From Chloroflexi bacterium HGW-Chloroflexi-10 (GTDB lineage Bacteria > Chloroflexota > Anaerolineae > Anaerolineales > Anaerolineaceae), in the NCBI GenBank assembly GCA_002840755.1, contig PHBZ01000026.1, positions 1 through 64,000 of the forward strand: DNA of 64,000 bases, given 5' to 3'. The translations under genes were made by a program, and so were the position numbers. Under the pieces are notes generated by a model. It saw nothing but the letters and a program-made list of their open reading frames with translations. It was not told the origin of the DNA and searched no databases. Below, in pieces: positions 24,959-34,723 of this stretch (position 1 is the stretch's first letter; the number at the start of each line of letters is the position of its first letter).

Positions 24959-26047
24959 TCATCCCCCGTTGAGGCGGTTGACTTCCTGGAGGGTTTGCAC
25001 ATCGGCGAGGACCAGTACTTCAGCGCCGGCTTCGAGGACGAGCTGCGGGTTGGGGTGCATGTCTTCCAGGGTGCCGTTACGATAATAGACGACAGTCAGG
25101 TCGACGACTTCGTAAAGCTGCTCCAGGGTCCAGCCCAACCAGCGGGAGCCGGGCTGCACGACCATCTGCGAAAGGTTGAGGAGTTTCTCGCCGACGTAAA
25201 AGGAATGCTGCACATTGAGGCGCATGGCCTGGGCAGCGACAATTGGGGCGGTGAGGGCTGAGGAGCTGAAGGCAGTGTGGATGCCAAAACCCTTTTCAAT
25301 ACGCTTGGCCAGGTCGGGGTCGAACATGCGCATGACGACTTTGATACCCGGATTGAGCTCACGCGCATCCAGGGCAATATCCAGGTTGGCCAGTTCGTCA
25401 TTGGTGCAGGGAACGATGGCATCTGCAAATTTCACATTGGCCTTGATCAGGTTGGCCGTGCGGCGCGCATCGGCAATAATAATGGGTACGCCCATTTCTT
25501 TGGCTTTTTCCAAAAAACGCGCCTCCGGGTGCAGCTCGATGGCGACCACTTCACGGCCAAATTTGAGCAATTCCATGGTTACACGGTACCCCACCTTGCC
25601 AAAACCGCACACCACCACATGATTTTTATAGGTTGAAGCCATTGCCACCTGCCATTTCTCGCCGCGCGACTGTTTGTCGGTGAGCGCTACGGCAAAGCGA
25701 ATTAACCCTTCCGCCAACACGCCCACACCCATTATCGGGATAAGGAAGAATAGAATCTGCAATCCCAACTGATTGGGAAACTCCAGTGTATTTTCAAAGA
25801 AGACCATACCAAAAACGCCGTACAGCGCATGGATGAATGTAATGCGTTCCGCGGTGTACGGATCCGTGTAAAAGAGAACCATCAATAACGCACCCAACAG
25901 TAAAATCACCACAAACAGCAGCAGGGTGCGCCAGAACTCGCGCAGCAAAACCTGCAGATCGCGCACCTGTGCGCGGAACACCCGGCGCCAATACGGCGGA
26001 GATTTCAAAACCTTTTTTTGTTGGGCCAGCATCTTTTGATAGGGCAT
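24959..26047 (-). CDS. TrkA/RCK potassium-channel-like protein
   Basis: A 362-residue protein from the preferred start MPYQKMLAQQKK at 26047. The frame stays open to 26119, but that extension lies in a duplicated relic. Two hydrophobic helices (LLLFVVILLLGALLMVLF and QLGLQILFFLIPIMGVGVL) flank a pore-like segment. The RCK domain follows: HVVVCGFGKVGYRVTMELL (Rossmann GxGxxG), VVAIELHPEA, IIADARR, then an RCK_C part (about 265-350). The pore region ALYGVFGMVFFENTLEFP lacks the TVGYG selectivity filter, so it may be a non-K+ variant. TATAAT lies 6 bp before this ATG, which suggests a nearly leaderless transcript. Confidence 0.75.
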   Translation of the reverse strand: MPYQKMLAQQKKVLKSPPYWRRVFRAQVRDLQVLLREFWRTLLLFVVILLLGALLMVLFYTDPYTAERITFIHALYGVFGMVFFENTLEFPNQLGLQILFFLIPIMGVGVLAEGLIRFAVALTDKQSRGEKWQVAMASTYKNHVVVCGFGKVGYRVTMELLKFGREVVAIELHPEARFLEKAKEMGVPIIIADARRTANLIKANVKFADAIVPCTNDELANLDIALDARELNPGIKVVMRMFDPDLAKRIEKGFGIHTAFSSSALTAPIVAAQAMRLNVQHSFYVGEKLLNLSQMVVQPGSRWLGWTLEQLYEVVDLTVVYYRNGTLEDMHPNPQLVLEAGAEVLVLADVQTLQEVNRLNGG

Positions 26048-26090
26048 GTGTGTATTATATACCGGCAGCAGTGGATAGGTAATGATTCTT

Positions 26091-26215
26091 AACAGTGAAG
26101 AATTTATTACCGAAGACAACGCAAGCCCAGCGCCAATCCATTCCGAGCCGCTTACCGAATGAGTATATGCAATATAGCTACCTCGTTCAACCAGGCGGAT
26201 CGACGCTTTAATCAG
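26091..26215 (-). pseudogene. Relic of the transglutaminase gene 3' end
   Basis: This stretch aligns with 31045-31197, inside the 3' end of the DUF3488 transglutaminase gene. Shared text includes CCGAGC.GC.T..CGAATG, ACCTCGTTC and CAGGCGGATCG.CGCT. No open frame is left. It sits directly upstream of the TrkA-type gene, as the intact transglutaminase end would have done before the insertion of 26.2-30.9 kb. Confidence 0.55.
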
Positions 26216-26257
26216 CTTGCTCGGAAAATTCCCGCAGAATTACTCTCGGTGACCGGA

Positions 26258-27901
26258 TTATCTTTCTCTTTCGTTTTTGGCTGAAAGTTTAAACTGAGAG
26301 ACCACTTGCTGCAAAGATACTGCCATTTCTGCTAAGGATTGTGCAGCAGATGTCATTTCTCCCACCTGTGCACTCATTTCTTCTGCAGAAGCTGATATCT
26401 CCTCGACTGCCGCGCTGTTCTCTTCACTAACGCTGGAAATATTCTCGATTGTTTGACTCACATCCGCTGCCCCAGCGCTCATTTGTTTTGTCGCGACTGT
26501 ATTTTTTTCAACGACTTCACTGACCATACCGGTTGCAGCGACCAAACCATTCGACATTTTGTCCATTTTTTCAGCGGCCGTAACAATTTCTGTTACCTGC
26601 CGATTCACTTCTTCGACAGAATTCATAATCTGATCCAAGGCCTGACCGGCCTGGTTGGCCTGATCCACCCCGCGTTCCACTTCTCCTGAACCTTCGTTCA
26701 TCGCAGATACCGCGTCATTGACCGAGTACAGAATATCTTTCACCAACCCTCCAATTTCTTTGGATGATGAACTGGCTCGTTCGGCTAACTTTCGCACCTC
26801 ATCGGCAACCACCGCAAAACCCTTACCATGCTCACCAGCCCGGGCGGCTTCAATGGCTGCGTTGAGTGCCAGCAGGTTTGTCTGACTGGCGATATCCTCA
26901 ATGGTATCAACGATCACGCCAATTTGCTGCGAACGGACACCCATTTCCTGTACTTTTTGAGCCGACAGTGACACTTTTGTCTGAATGGTTTGCATACCCT
27001 GCATCGTTGCAGTCACAGTTCGAGCTCCATTTTGAGCAACCTCGGTTGCCTTTTCGGAGCCTTTTGCACCTGCTTTTGCGTTGTCCGTGACTTGCTGAAT
27101 AACAACCGATATCTGATTAGTGATTTCAGCAACATTGTTAACACCCTGAGATTGATCCATTGCACCTTTGGCAACCCCGTCGATGACCCGAACCATCTGT
27201 TCAACAGAGACAGCCGTCCGGGTCACAGATTCCGTCTGTTGGGCAGTACCCTGGGCAACTTGCTGAATGGTGGTCGCAATCTGACTGGTGGCTTGTGTGG
27301 CTTGTTTCGACGCATCGGCCAACCGCTGAGAAGCCTCAGTCAAATTGAACGCATTATCGGATACCTGATGAATGGCCTTGTTTAACTGGAAGACCATTTC
27401 ATGAAATGCCTGACCCAGTTCATCCTGCGCAGATTTTACGTGCACCGTCTCTCCCAGTTCGCCGCGAGCTATCTGATTTGCCAGACGGGCCATCTCCCGC
27501 TGATAGGCAACTACCTGGGTTAACCCGACTGCCAATTGTCCAATTTCATTATTATTCGAATAAGACAAATCCCCCTGCAGATCGCCTTCAGCCAGGCGAT
27601 GTGTGGTCGCGGTGAGCAAACGCACTGGAACCACGACAATCCGGAACAAATAATAAATAACTCCAAGAGTCACCAATATCCCCGGACCAAAAATAAAGAT
27701 GATGTTAAGTGGAGTCAGTTCGATCTGACCAAGAATATACGCCAATTCACAGTCGACAACTACTATCCCCAAAATCAATGCTGAAAAAGTAAGCACGATT
27801 CCCTTGCCAGCAATCAGACGAATCATAAGCTGAATAAATAATACAGCTGACACCAATAAGACAAACATAATAAGGCTGTTTTGCACGATCGGGGACATCA
27901 A
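26258..27901 (-). CDS. Methyl-accepting chemotaxis protein
   Basis: A 547-residue chemoreceptor. The first 85 residues hold three hydrophobic segments with almost no extracytoplasmic domain, so it cannot bind a classical periplasmic ligand. A HAMP domain follows ([20 protein letters not shown], about 92-145) and then a long coiled coil. The hairpin tip has the conserved [20 protein letters not shown] stretch and [16 protein letters not shown]. It signals to CheA/CheW, none of which is in this window. It may sense membrane or cytoplasmic state. It lies in the block flanked by direct repeats. Confidence 0.93.
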   Translation of the reverse strand: MMSPIVQNSLIMFVLLVSAVLFIQLMIRLIAGKGIVLTFSALILGIVVVDCELAYILGQIELTPLNIIFIFGPGILVTLGVIYYLFRIVVVPVRLLTATTHRLAEGDLQGDLSYSNNNEIGQLAVGLTQVVAYQREMARLANQIARGELGETVHVKSAQDELGQAFHEMVFQLNKAIHQVSDNAFNLTEASQRLADASKQATQATSQIATTIQQVAQGTAQQTESVTRTAVSVEQMVRVIDGVAKGAMDQSQGVNNVAEITNQISVVIQQVTDNAKAGAKGSEKATEVAQNGARTVTATMQGMQTIQTKVSLSAQKVQEMGVRSQQIGVIVDTIEDIASQTNLLALNAAIEAARAGEHGKGFAVVADEVRKLAERASSSSKEIGGLVKDILYSVNDAVSAMNEGSGEVERGVDQANQAGQALDQIMNSVEEVNRQVTEIVTAAEKMDKMSNGLVAATGMVSEVVEKNTVATKQMSAGAADVSQTIENISSVSEENSAAVEEISASAEEMSAQVGEMTSAAQSLAEMAVSLQQVVSQFKLSAKNERER

Positions 27902-28094
27902 TTACCTCCACAAACAAGAAAAAATATTCACTGCTCTATAGTATAGAGATGGGGTCCGCACTTTTCCTATAAACATCAAGTGAAACAAATGTAAATAATA
28001 CATAAACAGACTCACATTGTCCGATATTCCCAGTTAAAAAAGAAGGACATTTTCAACCCTATAGTTTCACTAACGCGTAAATGGAGGTAAACCG

Positions 28095-28190
28095 ATGCAC
28101 CAATCCATGCAGCCAATCAGCATAGCCACAAGGTTGGCAATCGCTAATCCACCCTTGTGGTTATGGAAACAATATCAGGTTATTGATTGA
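28095..28190 (+). CDS. Candidate 31-residue small ORF
   Basis: An ATG with GGAGG seven bases upstream encodes MHQSMQPISIATRLAIANPP and then LWLWKQYQVID, ending inside the last codons of the convergent permease gene (11 bp overlap). A hairpin CCACAAG/CTTGTGG lies within it. No homologue is recalled. It could be a chance frame. The rest of the gap 27902-28094 holds nothing assignable. Confidence 0.25.
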   Translation: MHQSMQPISIATRLAIANPPLWLWKQYQVID

Positions 28191-29022
28191 GACGCCTGTA
28201 TGCCCGCACGCATAATGGAATAAAGATGGCTGCAACCAATACCGGCCAGAAAACCGCCATCATGACGGCATTTTCCGAAATCCAGGTATTTGCCTGCCAA
28301 CCCGGATTAAGAAATAACTGGCGGGATGCTGAGGTGGTAATAGAAAGCGGATTCCATGCTGCAATGAAGCCCAACCAGGCAGGCATGGTGGCCGGGTCAA
28401 TAAAAACATTGGATAAAAAGCTGACCGGCCATACCAGAATCTGGATTGAAGCGACTGCCTGGGGTTTTTTTGAGACCAGGGCAAGGAAAATCCCGACCCA
28501 GAGTAAAGCAAAGCGCATCAAAAGCAGCAGCCCAATAGCGGCGAGCATTGCGTTTAAGCCAGTATGCCAACGCCAACCCAGCAGCAAGCCGGCAATAACC
28601 ATGACGAACAGTCCTACCAATGAATTGAGCATATCGGCGATACAGCGACCAAGAACAACCGCCGAAACGCTCATTGGCATAGAGCGGAAACGGTCAGTAA
28701 CACCCCTGGAAGCATCGGTGGCGACGGCAATAAAAGTATTTTCAAGATTAAAAAGCATGGATGTGGCAAACATTCCCGGCATTAAAAATTCAAAATAACT
28801 GCCGTTTTGGGGTACTTTGATGGCTCCGCCAAAGAATAAGCCGAACATAAGCACAATCATGACCGGAAAAAGCCAACCCATAATGACTGATCCAGGCTGA
28901 AGCTGCCAGTGAAGTAAATCCCGGCGGGTAATTGTCCAGGCGTCAGCGATAGCCCAGGTGACACGGGCTAGATTGGAACCGGCATGAAGATTCTTATCCT
29001 GAATTGGTATGATTGTTTTCAT
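28180..29022 (-). CDS. ABC-2 type permease, DrrB-like
   Basis: A 280-residue permease with six predicted helices. The DrrB/NodJ-type signature is visible: the amphipathic N-terminal segment AWTITRRDLLHWQLQPGSVI, GLFFGGAIKVPQ, FLMPGMFATSMLF, TDASRGVTDRFRSMPMS and a last helix before RAYRRLNQ. Family members export hydrophobic drugs, polyketides or polysaccharides. Its start codon overlaps the stop of the ATPase gene by one base, so the two are coupled. Control by the divergent TetR gene is likely. Confidence 0.88.
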   Translation of the reverse strand: MKTIIPIQDKNLHAGSNLARVTWAIADAWTITRRDLLHWQLQPGSVIMGWLFPVMIVLMFGLFFGGAIKVPQNGSYFEFLMPGMFATSMLFNLENTFIAVATDASRGVTDRFRSMPMSVSAVVLGRCIADMLNSLVGLFVMVIAGLLLGWRWHTGLNAMLAAIGLLLLMRFALLWVGIFLALVSKKPQAVASIQILVWPVSFLSNVFIDPATMPAWLGFIAAWNPLSITTSASRQLFLNPGWQANTWISENAVMMAVFWPVLVAAIFIPLCVRAYRRLNQ

Positions 29023-30011
29023 TATTTGGTCTCCGCTAATTGACCGGTTTCAGACGAACCGGTGAGATGAATAAATACTTCGTCCAAGGTTGGGCGCCGG
29101 AGGACAATATCGGTTAGTTCGATATTTGCCAGAGAGATAGCACCCGCCACTTTTACCAGCGATTGGGTGTGGTTGGTTACCGGGATACTGACCCGATTAA
29201 GTTGTGGGTCAATCCGGATATCATCCGAGGCAAACGGCCGCACGATTTCGATGACAGAATCCGGGTTTACACCGGCTCCCAGAGAAATATCAATCCAGTC
29301 TCCTCCGAGGGTTGATTTAAGCTGATCCGGACTGCCCTCAGCGATGACACGCCCCGCCTGAAGGATGGAAATACGGTCAGAAAGCTGGTCGGCTTCTTCA
29401 AGATATTGGGTAGTTAACAAAATCGTTGTTCCTGAAGCGGCCAGTGAGCGGATAACAGACCAGACCTGTTGTCTGCCGGCAGGGTCCAAACCTGTGGTTG
29501 GCTCATCTACAAAAAGGATCGCCGGAGAAACAATCAGACTGGCAGCCAGATCCAGACGACGACGCATACCGCCTGAATATTTAGCGGCAGAGATCTTTGC
29601 GGCGTCTGTTAACCCAAATTGTCCGAGCAATTCATCCGCGCGTTGCTGGGCGTGTTTTGCGGAAAGGTGGTTGAGTCGCCCGAACATCACCAGGTTTTGC
29701 TGCCCGGTTAAAATCTCATCGACGGCGGCATACTGACCAACCAAACCAATATTTTGGCGCACCTGGCGCGCCTGTTTTACCACATCAAACCCGGCCACGG
29801 TCGCCTTTCCGGAATCAGGCCGGAGCAGGGTGGATAAAATCCTGATGGCTGTTGTTTTTCCGGCTCCATTTGGCCCTAACAGACCAAATATCGAAGCGGG
29901 GCGCACGGCAAGATTGAACCCATTCAGCCCGGCGTTTTTATCCCTACCGCGATAATGTTTGATTACTTCCTGCGCAAAAATAGCATATTCCATTGATTTC
30001 ACATTCACCAT
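29022..30011 (-). CDS. ABC transporter ATP-binding protein, DrrA-like
   Basis: A 329-residue ATPase. Walker A is GLLGPNGAGKTTAIRIL (about 43-59), the Q-loop is NIGLVGQYAAVDEILTG, the signature is YSGGMRRRLDLA and Walker B is AILFVDEPTTGLDPAGR. The long C-terminal region (about 240-329) with LRRPTLDEVFIHLTG is the DrrA/CcmA-type regulatory extension. The start may instead be MEYAIFAQ, six codons in. It is the first gene of the drrAB-like operon and starts 49 bp from a palindromic operator shared with the divergent TetR gene. Confidence 0.9.
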   Translation of the reverse strand: MVNVKSMEYAIFAQEVIKHYRGRDKNAGLNGFNLAVRPASIFGLLGPNGAGKTTAIRILSTLLRPDSGKATVAGFDVVKQARQVRQNIGLVGQYAAVDEILTGQQNLVMFGRLNHLSAKHAQQRADELLGQFGLTDAAKISAAKYSGGMRRRLDLAASLIVSPAILFVDEPTTGLDPAGRQQVWSVIRSLAASGTTILLTTQYLEEADQLSDRISILQAGRVIAEGSPDQLKSTLGGDWIDISLGAGVNPDSVIEIVRPFASDDIRIDPQLNRVSIPVTNHTQSLVKVAGAISLANIELTDIVLRRPTLDEVFIHLTGSSETGQLAETK

Positions 30012-30059
30012 CCTTCAAGAATCAAATAACATGATTACCGACAACAATACTCCCGTGCA

Positions 30060-30084
30060 TTATACCGTACACTGTACGGTATAA
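30060..30084. promoter_or_regulatory. Perfect palindromic operator, TetR type
   Basis: Two 12 bp arms, TTATACCGTACA and TGTACGGTATAA, are separated by a single C. The palindrome lies in the intergenic region between the drrA-like gene (start 30011) and the tetR-like gene (start 30132), so it can block both promoters. Confidence 0.75.
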
Positions 30085-30131
30085 TAAATAGTGTAAACTA
30101 TTAATAAACTATTGTCAATGGAGATCGATTT

Positions 30132-30893
30132 GTGAAAAAAAACCGTTCCAATGCCGATCCGATGCACAGATTAGCTCTATTATGGGGTTCTCAAACGGAG
30201 GCCGGGCGTTCGGGTCTTACCGTTAAAGCAATTGTGACTGCGGCAATTGAGATAGCCGATGCGAATGGCGTTGAAGCTCTTTCGATGCGCTCTGTGGCTG
30301 AGCAGGTAGGCGCGGGGGTTATGTCGCTGTATACCCATGTTCCGGGGAAAACCGAGCTGATCGATTTAATGATTGATACGGCCTATAGCCATTTGTATGA
30401 GTCTGTCGACGAGCCTACTCAACAACCCGGTGACTGGAGTGATGCCCTGCGGTTTATTGCACAGCGTAATTGGGATTTATACAACAAACATCGCTGGATG
30501 CTGTATGTTTTAAGTGGCCGTCCAGTGCTAGGCCCGAATGAAGCGTTTAAGTACGAGGCAGAGTTGAAACCATTGGATGGACTGGGGTTAAATGATATCG
30601 AAATGGACGCCAGTTTAACCCTGGTTCTGACGCATGTTGAAGGCTGCGCCCGGGCACATGCAACACAAGAGTCTATCCAGAAAGACAGCGGAATGACGGA
30701 TAGCGAATGGTGGCTTATCCAGGCGCCTTTAATGGACAAGATCGTCAACCCACTTCTATTCCCTGTTGCCACCCGGGTCGGTACTTCTACCGGGCAGGAG
30801 TATAACGCATCCTCCAACCCCGAGCATGTCTTTACATTCGGTCTTGAGCGCATTCTGACCGGAATTAAAATGCTGATTTTGGAAAAAACTTAA
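30132..30893 (+). CDS. TetR/AcrR-family repressor of the DrrAB-like exporter
   Basis: A 253-residue TetR. The N-terminal HTH is at about 28-75 (GLTVKAIVTAAIEIADANGV, EALSMRSVAEQVGAGVMSLY, THVPGKTELIDLM), and a TetR_C-type ligand domain with WWLIQAPLM follows. Such regulators, encoded divergently from DrrAB-type exporters, release their operator when the exported drug binds. The start codon is the GTG or ATG near 30132 (the sequence there reads GTGAAAAAAAACCG). The operator at 30060-30084 supports the pairing. Confidence 0.9.
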   Translation: MKKNRSNADPMHRLALLWGSQTEAGRSGLTVKAIVTAAIEIADANGVEALSMRSVAEQVGAGVMSLYTHVPGKTELIDLMIDTAYSHLYESVDEPTQQPGDWSDALRFIAQRNWDLYNKHRWMLYVLSGRPVLGPNEAFKYEAELKPLDGLGLNDIEMDASLTLVLTHVEGCARAHATQESIQKDSGMTDSEWWLIQAPLMDKIVNPLLFPVATRVGTSTGQEYNASSNPEHVFTFGLERILTGIKMLILEKT

Positions 30894-30937
30894 TATGGTT
30901 CCGGCAACCGATAAGCAGCCTCAAAGTCTTTAGTATT

Positions 30938-31050
30938 TCGCGCAGCAAAACCTGCAGAACGCGCACCTGTGCGCGGAACACCCGTCCAACACGTTAGTTA
31001 GGTCAACATCTTCTGAGAGGGAGTATGTGTATTGTATAGCGGCAACAGTG
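30938..31050 (-). pseudogene. Relic of the TrkA-type gene 5' end
   Basis: Bases 30938-30984 match 25938-25984 with one mismatch (GCGCAGCAAAACCTGCAGA block), and 30991-31050 match 26019-26076 at lower identity. An internal deletion of about 40 bp separates the two. Translation gives LLPLYNTHTPSQKML against LLPVYNTHMPYQKML in the intact gene. It sits just downstream of the transglutaminase stop, the place the intact TrkA gene would have held. Confidence 0.75.
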
Positions 31051-31058
31051 AAAGGACA

Positions 31059-33308
31059 CTACTCTTTTCTGGAACGAATCCTTGCCATGAAATTCTGCCA
31101 GAGATAGCGCCAGCGCAGGGCAAAACCATCCCGAGCAGCCTGGCGAATGGATAAACGCAGTGTGTCCACCTCGTTCCTCTCAGGCGGATCGGCGCTATAC
31201 ACAGCGCGTTCATACAATTCCGTGCTCACCTGCAAGGCGGTTTCCATCTGCGGATGATCTGCCAGCAGCGCGGCAGTCTGCTCAAAGAATTCCCGTGGTG
31301 TTTCGCTGGGCGGCGCGGAGATACCAGCATTGGTCAGCCGAAAACGCAAATGACGGTACGCCAGAGCTGCCGGATGAAGCGCCAACTTCTTTTCCATGCT
31401 GCGGTTACGGGCGATACGCCAAACCAGCCAGCCAATCAGAGCAGCCGCAAGAACACTTGCCCCGCCAATCAGCGTACGCAGCCAGGCCAGGCGCCGGGCA
31501 GCCTGTTTGGGGGTAAGAATACGCGGGGCGGCTTCCATTTCAGCCGGGTCCATCTGTGCATAAAAAGGGGCCTCCTGCGATGGGGTTGGTTCAAAGGGTA
31601 TCCAGCCCAAACCCGGGAAATATACTTCCACCCAGGCATGCGCGGAATCACCGGACACCTGAAAATTAGCCTGCTCAAAGAAAAAGGTTCCCGGGGCATA
31701 ACCGGTAGCTAAACGAGCCGGTATACCTTCAATGCGCAGCAAGACCGCCATAGCTGAGGCATAATACGTGCAAAATCCGGAAGTGGCTTCGTAGAGGAAA
31801 TAATCCACCACATCCTGCCCCTCGGACGGTGCAGGGGTTTGCAAGTCGTATGGGACCGATTCACGGACATATTTCTGTACTCGTAATACCCGTTCATAAT
31901 AGGAAGGTTCATCACTGACCAGGCGGTGCGCCAGGCTGCGCACCCGCTCGGGGAGGGTATCCGGTAATTGCAGATAGGCTTCCTGAATCTCCTGCGGGAT
32001 TTCACCGGTTGCGGCACGCAGTGTTTCAGAAGCTACATTCGGCACCCAGGAGACCAGCTCGTATTGCTGTAAATCACCCAACACCACATGGCTGTTATCC
32101 CCTGCCAGCGGAACAATCAGAACGTCATCACTCAAGGACTGCACCGGATCGGCAGCGGCAAACAATCTTCCGCCACCAGCTCCGGAGAGGGTGAAACGCT
32201 GAAGCAGCGCTTTGCGGCCGGGAGGCGGCTCTCCATCCAAAGGCTGGATAGATTGCGGTTCAAGCGCTGCCTCCAGCCATCCCGATCCGGTATACGTGCT
32301 GTAAAGCGCAATGCGCCAGGGACGCGGAGTAGAATCGCCGACACGGACCCACATCACCGTACCTTCCATGACGGGTAAGGGTGAACCCACGCGGGAAACG
32401 TCCGGCGGCTGTAAAAGCGGTAAAGCCTGATCATCTTCGGCTGTACCTGGAGAATAGACGCCACTCATCGGGCTGCCGCCATTATCTGAAGGTTGCGGTG
32501 GATTGGTTATCTCATCCACCCATTCGCGAATTTCGCGCCAACCATCGGGTGTGGTCACCGTGGGCGCCAGGCCGGCAAAGAACAACACAACGATGGAAAT
32601 TACCGTTACCACTGCGCCCCAATCCATCCACAACTGGTCGGGGAAATCCAATTGACGCTGCTGCCAATCCTTTTCCTGGCGGGAGTAGTACTGCCAGGTA
32701 ATCAATGCGATACTAAAAAAGAGCGTCACAACCAGCAGGGTGCCTTCCTGCCGGTCACTTTGCAGGATAAAAGCCACAATACTTACCAGAGGGAAGACAG
32801 CCAGCCAGGCGTTTTTCCTTTTCTTTAAACCAAGTGCCAGCCAGGCGGAAGCAATCCAGACCAGGACTATCAGCAAGAGAGACCAGCATCCTTCATCATG
32901 GATTATTTCACCCAGGCGGACAGATTGAAGCCAACCGTTGGCCCGTTCAATAAACAGAAAGATTTGCCAGTTGGTTGTCTCTAACCAGGCTTCAAAGGCG
33001 ATAGCCGATTCCTGCGGCAGGATTTTCCCCACATATTGAACGCCGACGGCAAAGGCCATAAAAAAATTGTACAGCGCACACCAGCCGATAGACCAACGGG
33101 TAAACCCCAAGAGCCAGCCACTGAACGCTCCAAATAAAGCAAAAGCAAACAGCGGCGGTGGTGTACGCACCCAACGCGATTCGCTTAAGGTGTAAGCCAG
33201 AACAAATAAAAGCACAAGGGATACCACCAGGGCAAACCAGCGAACCCGCCCTAACCAGTGGGCAGCGGACTTTTGCCAGACCTGTCTGGCTAAGGATTTT
33301 ACGGCCAT
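31059..33308 (-). CDS. Transglutaminase-like membrane protein (DUF3488/DUF4129 type)
   Basis: A 749-residue protein. It has six hydrophobic N-terminal segments (about 20-260), an extracytoplasmic transglutaminase fold with the nucleophile in SGFCTYYASAMAVLLRIEGI and the histidine in DSAHAWVEVYFPGLGW, a further helix (VLAAALIGWLVWRIA) and a C-terminal cytoplasmic tail. The triad's third position is FEPTP, Glu replacing Asp, as in many relatives. The start at 33308 (MAVKSL) overlaps the DUF58 stop by 10 bp, so translation is coupled. The MoxR ATPase usually found with this pair is not in the window. Confidence 0.88.
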   Translation of the reverse strand: MAVKSLARQVWQKSAAHWLGRVRWFALVVSLVLLFVLAYTLSESRWVRTPPPLFAFALFGAFSGWLLGFTRWSIGWCALYNFFMAFAVGVQYVGKILPQESAIAFEAWLETTNWQIFLFIERANGWLQSVRLGEIIHDEGCWSLLLIVLVWIASAWLALGLKKRKNAWLAVFPLVSIVAFILQSDRQEGTLLVVTLFFSIALITWQYYSRQEKDWQQRQLDFPDQLWMDWGAVVTVISIVVLFFAGLAPTVTTPDGWREIREWVDEITNPPQPSDNGGSPMSGVYSPGTAEDDQALPLLQPPDVSRVGSPLPVMEGTVMWVRVGDSTPRPWRIALYSTYTGSGWLEAALEPQSIQPLDGEPPPGRKALLQRFTLSGAGGGRLFAAADPVQSLSDDVLIVPLAGDNSHVVLGDLQQYELVSWVPNVASETLRAATGEIPQEIQEAYLQLPDTLPERVRSLAHRLVSDEPSYYERVLRVQKYVRESVPYDLQTPAPSEGQDVVDYFLYEATSGFCTYYASAMAVLLRIEGIPARLATGYAPGTFFFEQANFQVSGDSAHAWVEVYFPGLGWIPFEPTPSQEAPFYAQMDPAEMEAAPRILTPKQAARRLAWLRTLIGGASVLAAALIGWLVWRIARNRSMEKKLALHPAALAYRHLRFRLTNAGISAPPSETPREFFEQTAALLADHPQMETALQVSTELYERAVYSADPPERNEVDTLRLSIRQAARDGFALRWRYLWQNFMARIRSRKE

Positions 33309-34723
33309 TGCCCCGCCTGGGTGGGCTCCCAATCTTCCGCCAGGCGCGGCGCATTGCGCACTACCACCCGACCGGTACCCAGGGTCATGAATTCCCAGCG
33401 GCGTAAAGCACCCATACCGCCCAATTGAGGCTGCACATCCCCTCGGCGCACAATACGGGTGCTGATTCCCAACGAAGCAGCCGTTTCCATGGCCGGGGTG
33501 GCATTACCTTCCAGTCCGAAACTTTGCGGGTCCATAATGAGAGCCCAGGCTTCACTACCGCTGGAGGTGCGGGTCAACTGCGCCAGAGTATACATCCAGT
33601 CGCTGCGTAAAGATGGAGTCACCACAATGACCAGGTCACGCGAGGAGATCACATGACTGGCCTGCACCAGGGTTTCTGCAAACGATTGCGGCTGAGTGGT
33701 ATGTAATGGCGTCAATGTCGCCAAAATGGTCCACAAGAAAGCCGGACCACGCTGCGGCATCACTACCTGAGGCGGATCTATCCCGGCAAACAACCCAACG
33801 GCGCGCTGCTCATTGAGCAGCTGCGCTGCGAGGGCGGACAAAAGCAAAATCATGGTTTCTTCACTGGAATCCTGCCAGGTATTCTTCACGTCTGGCGCAG
33901 TGTAATGCACCACCGGGTCCAGATCTGGTACCAGCCAGATGCGCGAGGCCGCTTCGGGATCGAAAACCTTAACATACGGGCTACCGCGGCGGGCAGTGGT
34001 GCGCCAGTGTACCCTGCGCAAAGGGTCACCCGGCTGGTAAGGCCGCGTATGGGTGGCCAGCATGGTCTCTGAAACCAGGGGCTGATTGAGCGGGCGCAAA
34101 TCACCCATCTGCTTGCCATGCGGCAACAGTTCAGCTGGTAAGACGGCCAACGGAGGATAAACCACCATTTTCTGGGTATGAGTATAAGTTCGTTTGACAC
34201 TAAAAAAACCAAAGGGATCACTGGTAACCCACTGCCAGGGACCCAGCGAAAAGATACCGCGCTGGGTGCAGGTAAGCCGCAAACGCCAATCCACCTTGCT
34301 GTTGGAATCCAGCGCGCGTACGGTGCGAATGGAATACGCCGGAAAATTACTGTAATCCTCCACGCTAACCCATAAGGCAGGCAGCCAACCGGAATTGGTC
34401 ATACGGATGTTCTCTTCCAACTCATCCCCAACCTGAACAGCCGCAAAACGCAGCTTACGCGTAGCGCTAATATTGCCCAGCATACTGCGTGCCCACCCAT
34501 AAGCACCGGCAAAAATACCCAGCAGGGTTACCAGGCAGATCACCACCACCTTGACCGGTAAAAAGCAATACAATATAAACAAACCAAGCATTAACCAGAT
34601 ATAGAATGGCTGGCGTAACGCAATAATTGCCTCACCATCCTGAAACGTCTGGGTCCAGACCGGGTGCGGTGGTTGGAGTATTTTCTTAATCCAGTGAATC
34701 CATGCTTTCAGTTTTTTGTTCAC
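33299..34723 (-). CDS. DUF58 domain protein
   Basis: A 474-residue protein with two helices at the start (FYIWLMLGLFILYCFLPVKV and VICLVTLLGIFAGAYG) and the DUF58 signature GDPLRRVHWRTTARRGSPYV then KVFDPEAASRIWLVPDLDP, which lies in a VWA-like fold. DUF58 proteins act with MoxR ATPases and the neighbouring transglutaminase in envelope stress or protein maturation; the exact role is unknown. It is the first gene of the pair and is separated by 223 bp from the GntR gene. Confidence 0.88.
   Translation of the reverse strand: MNKKLKAWIHWIKKILQPPHPVWTQTFQDGEAIIALRQPFYIWLMLGLFILYCFLPVKVVVICLVTLLGIFAGAYGWARSMLGNISATRKLRFAAVQVGDELEENIRMTNSGWLPALWVSVEDYSNFPAYSIRTVRALDSNSKVDWRLRLTCTQRGIFSLGPWQWVTSDPFGFFSVKRTYTHTQKMVVYPPLAVLPAELLPHGKQMGDLRPLNQPLVSETMLATHTRPYQPGDPLRRVHWRTTARRGSPYVKVFDPEAASRIWLVPDLDPVVHYTAPDVKNTWQDSSEETMILLLSALAAQLLNEQRAVGLFAGIDPPQVVMPQRGPAFLWTILATLTPLHTTQPQSFAETLVQASHVISSRDLVIVVTPSLRSDWMYTLAQLTRTSSGSEAWALIMDPQSFGLEGNATPAMETAASLGISTRIVRRGDVQPQLGGMGALRRWEFMTLGTGRVVVRNAPRLAEDWEPTQAGQWP

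Noticed and set aside
30998-31213. 71-codon minus-strand ORF after the transglutaminase gene
   Set aside because: It joins an out-of-frame part of the transglutaminase gene to the TrkA relic. It is explained by the duplication.
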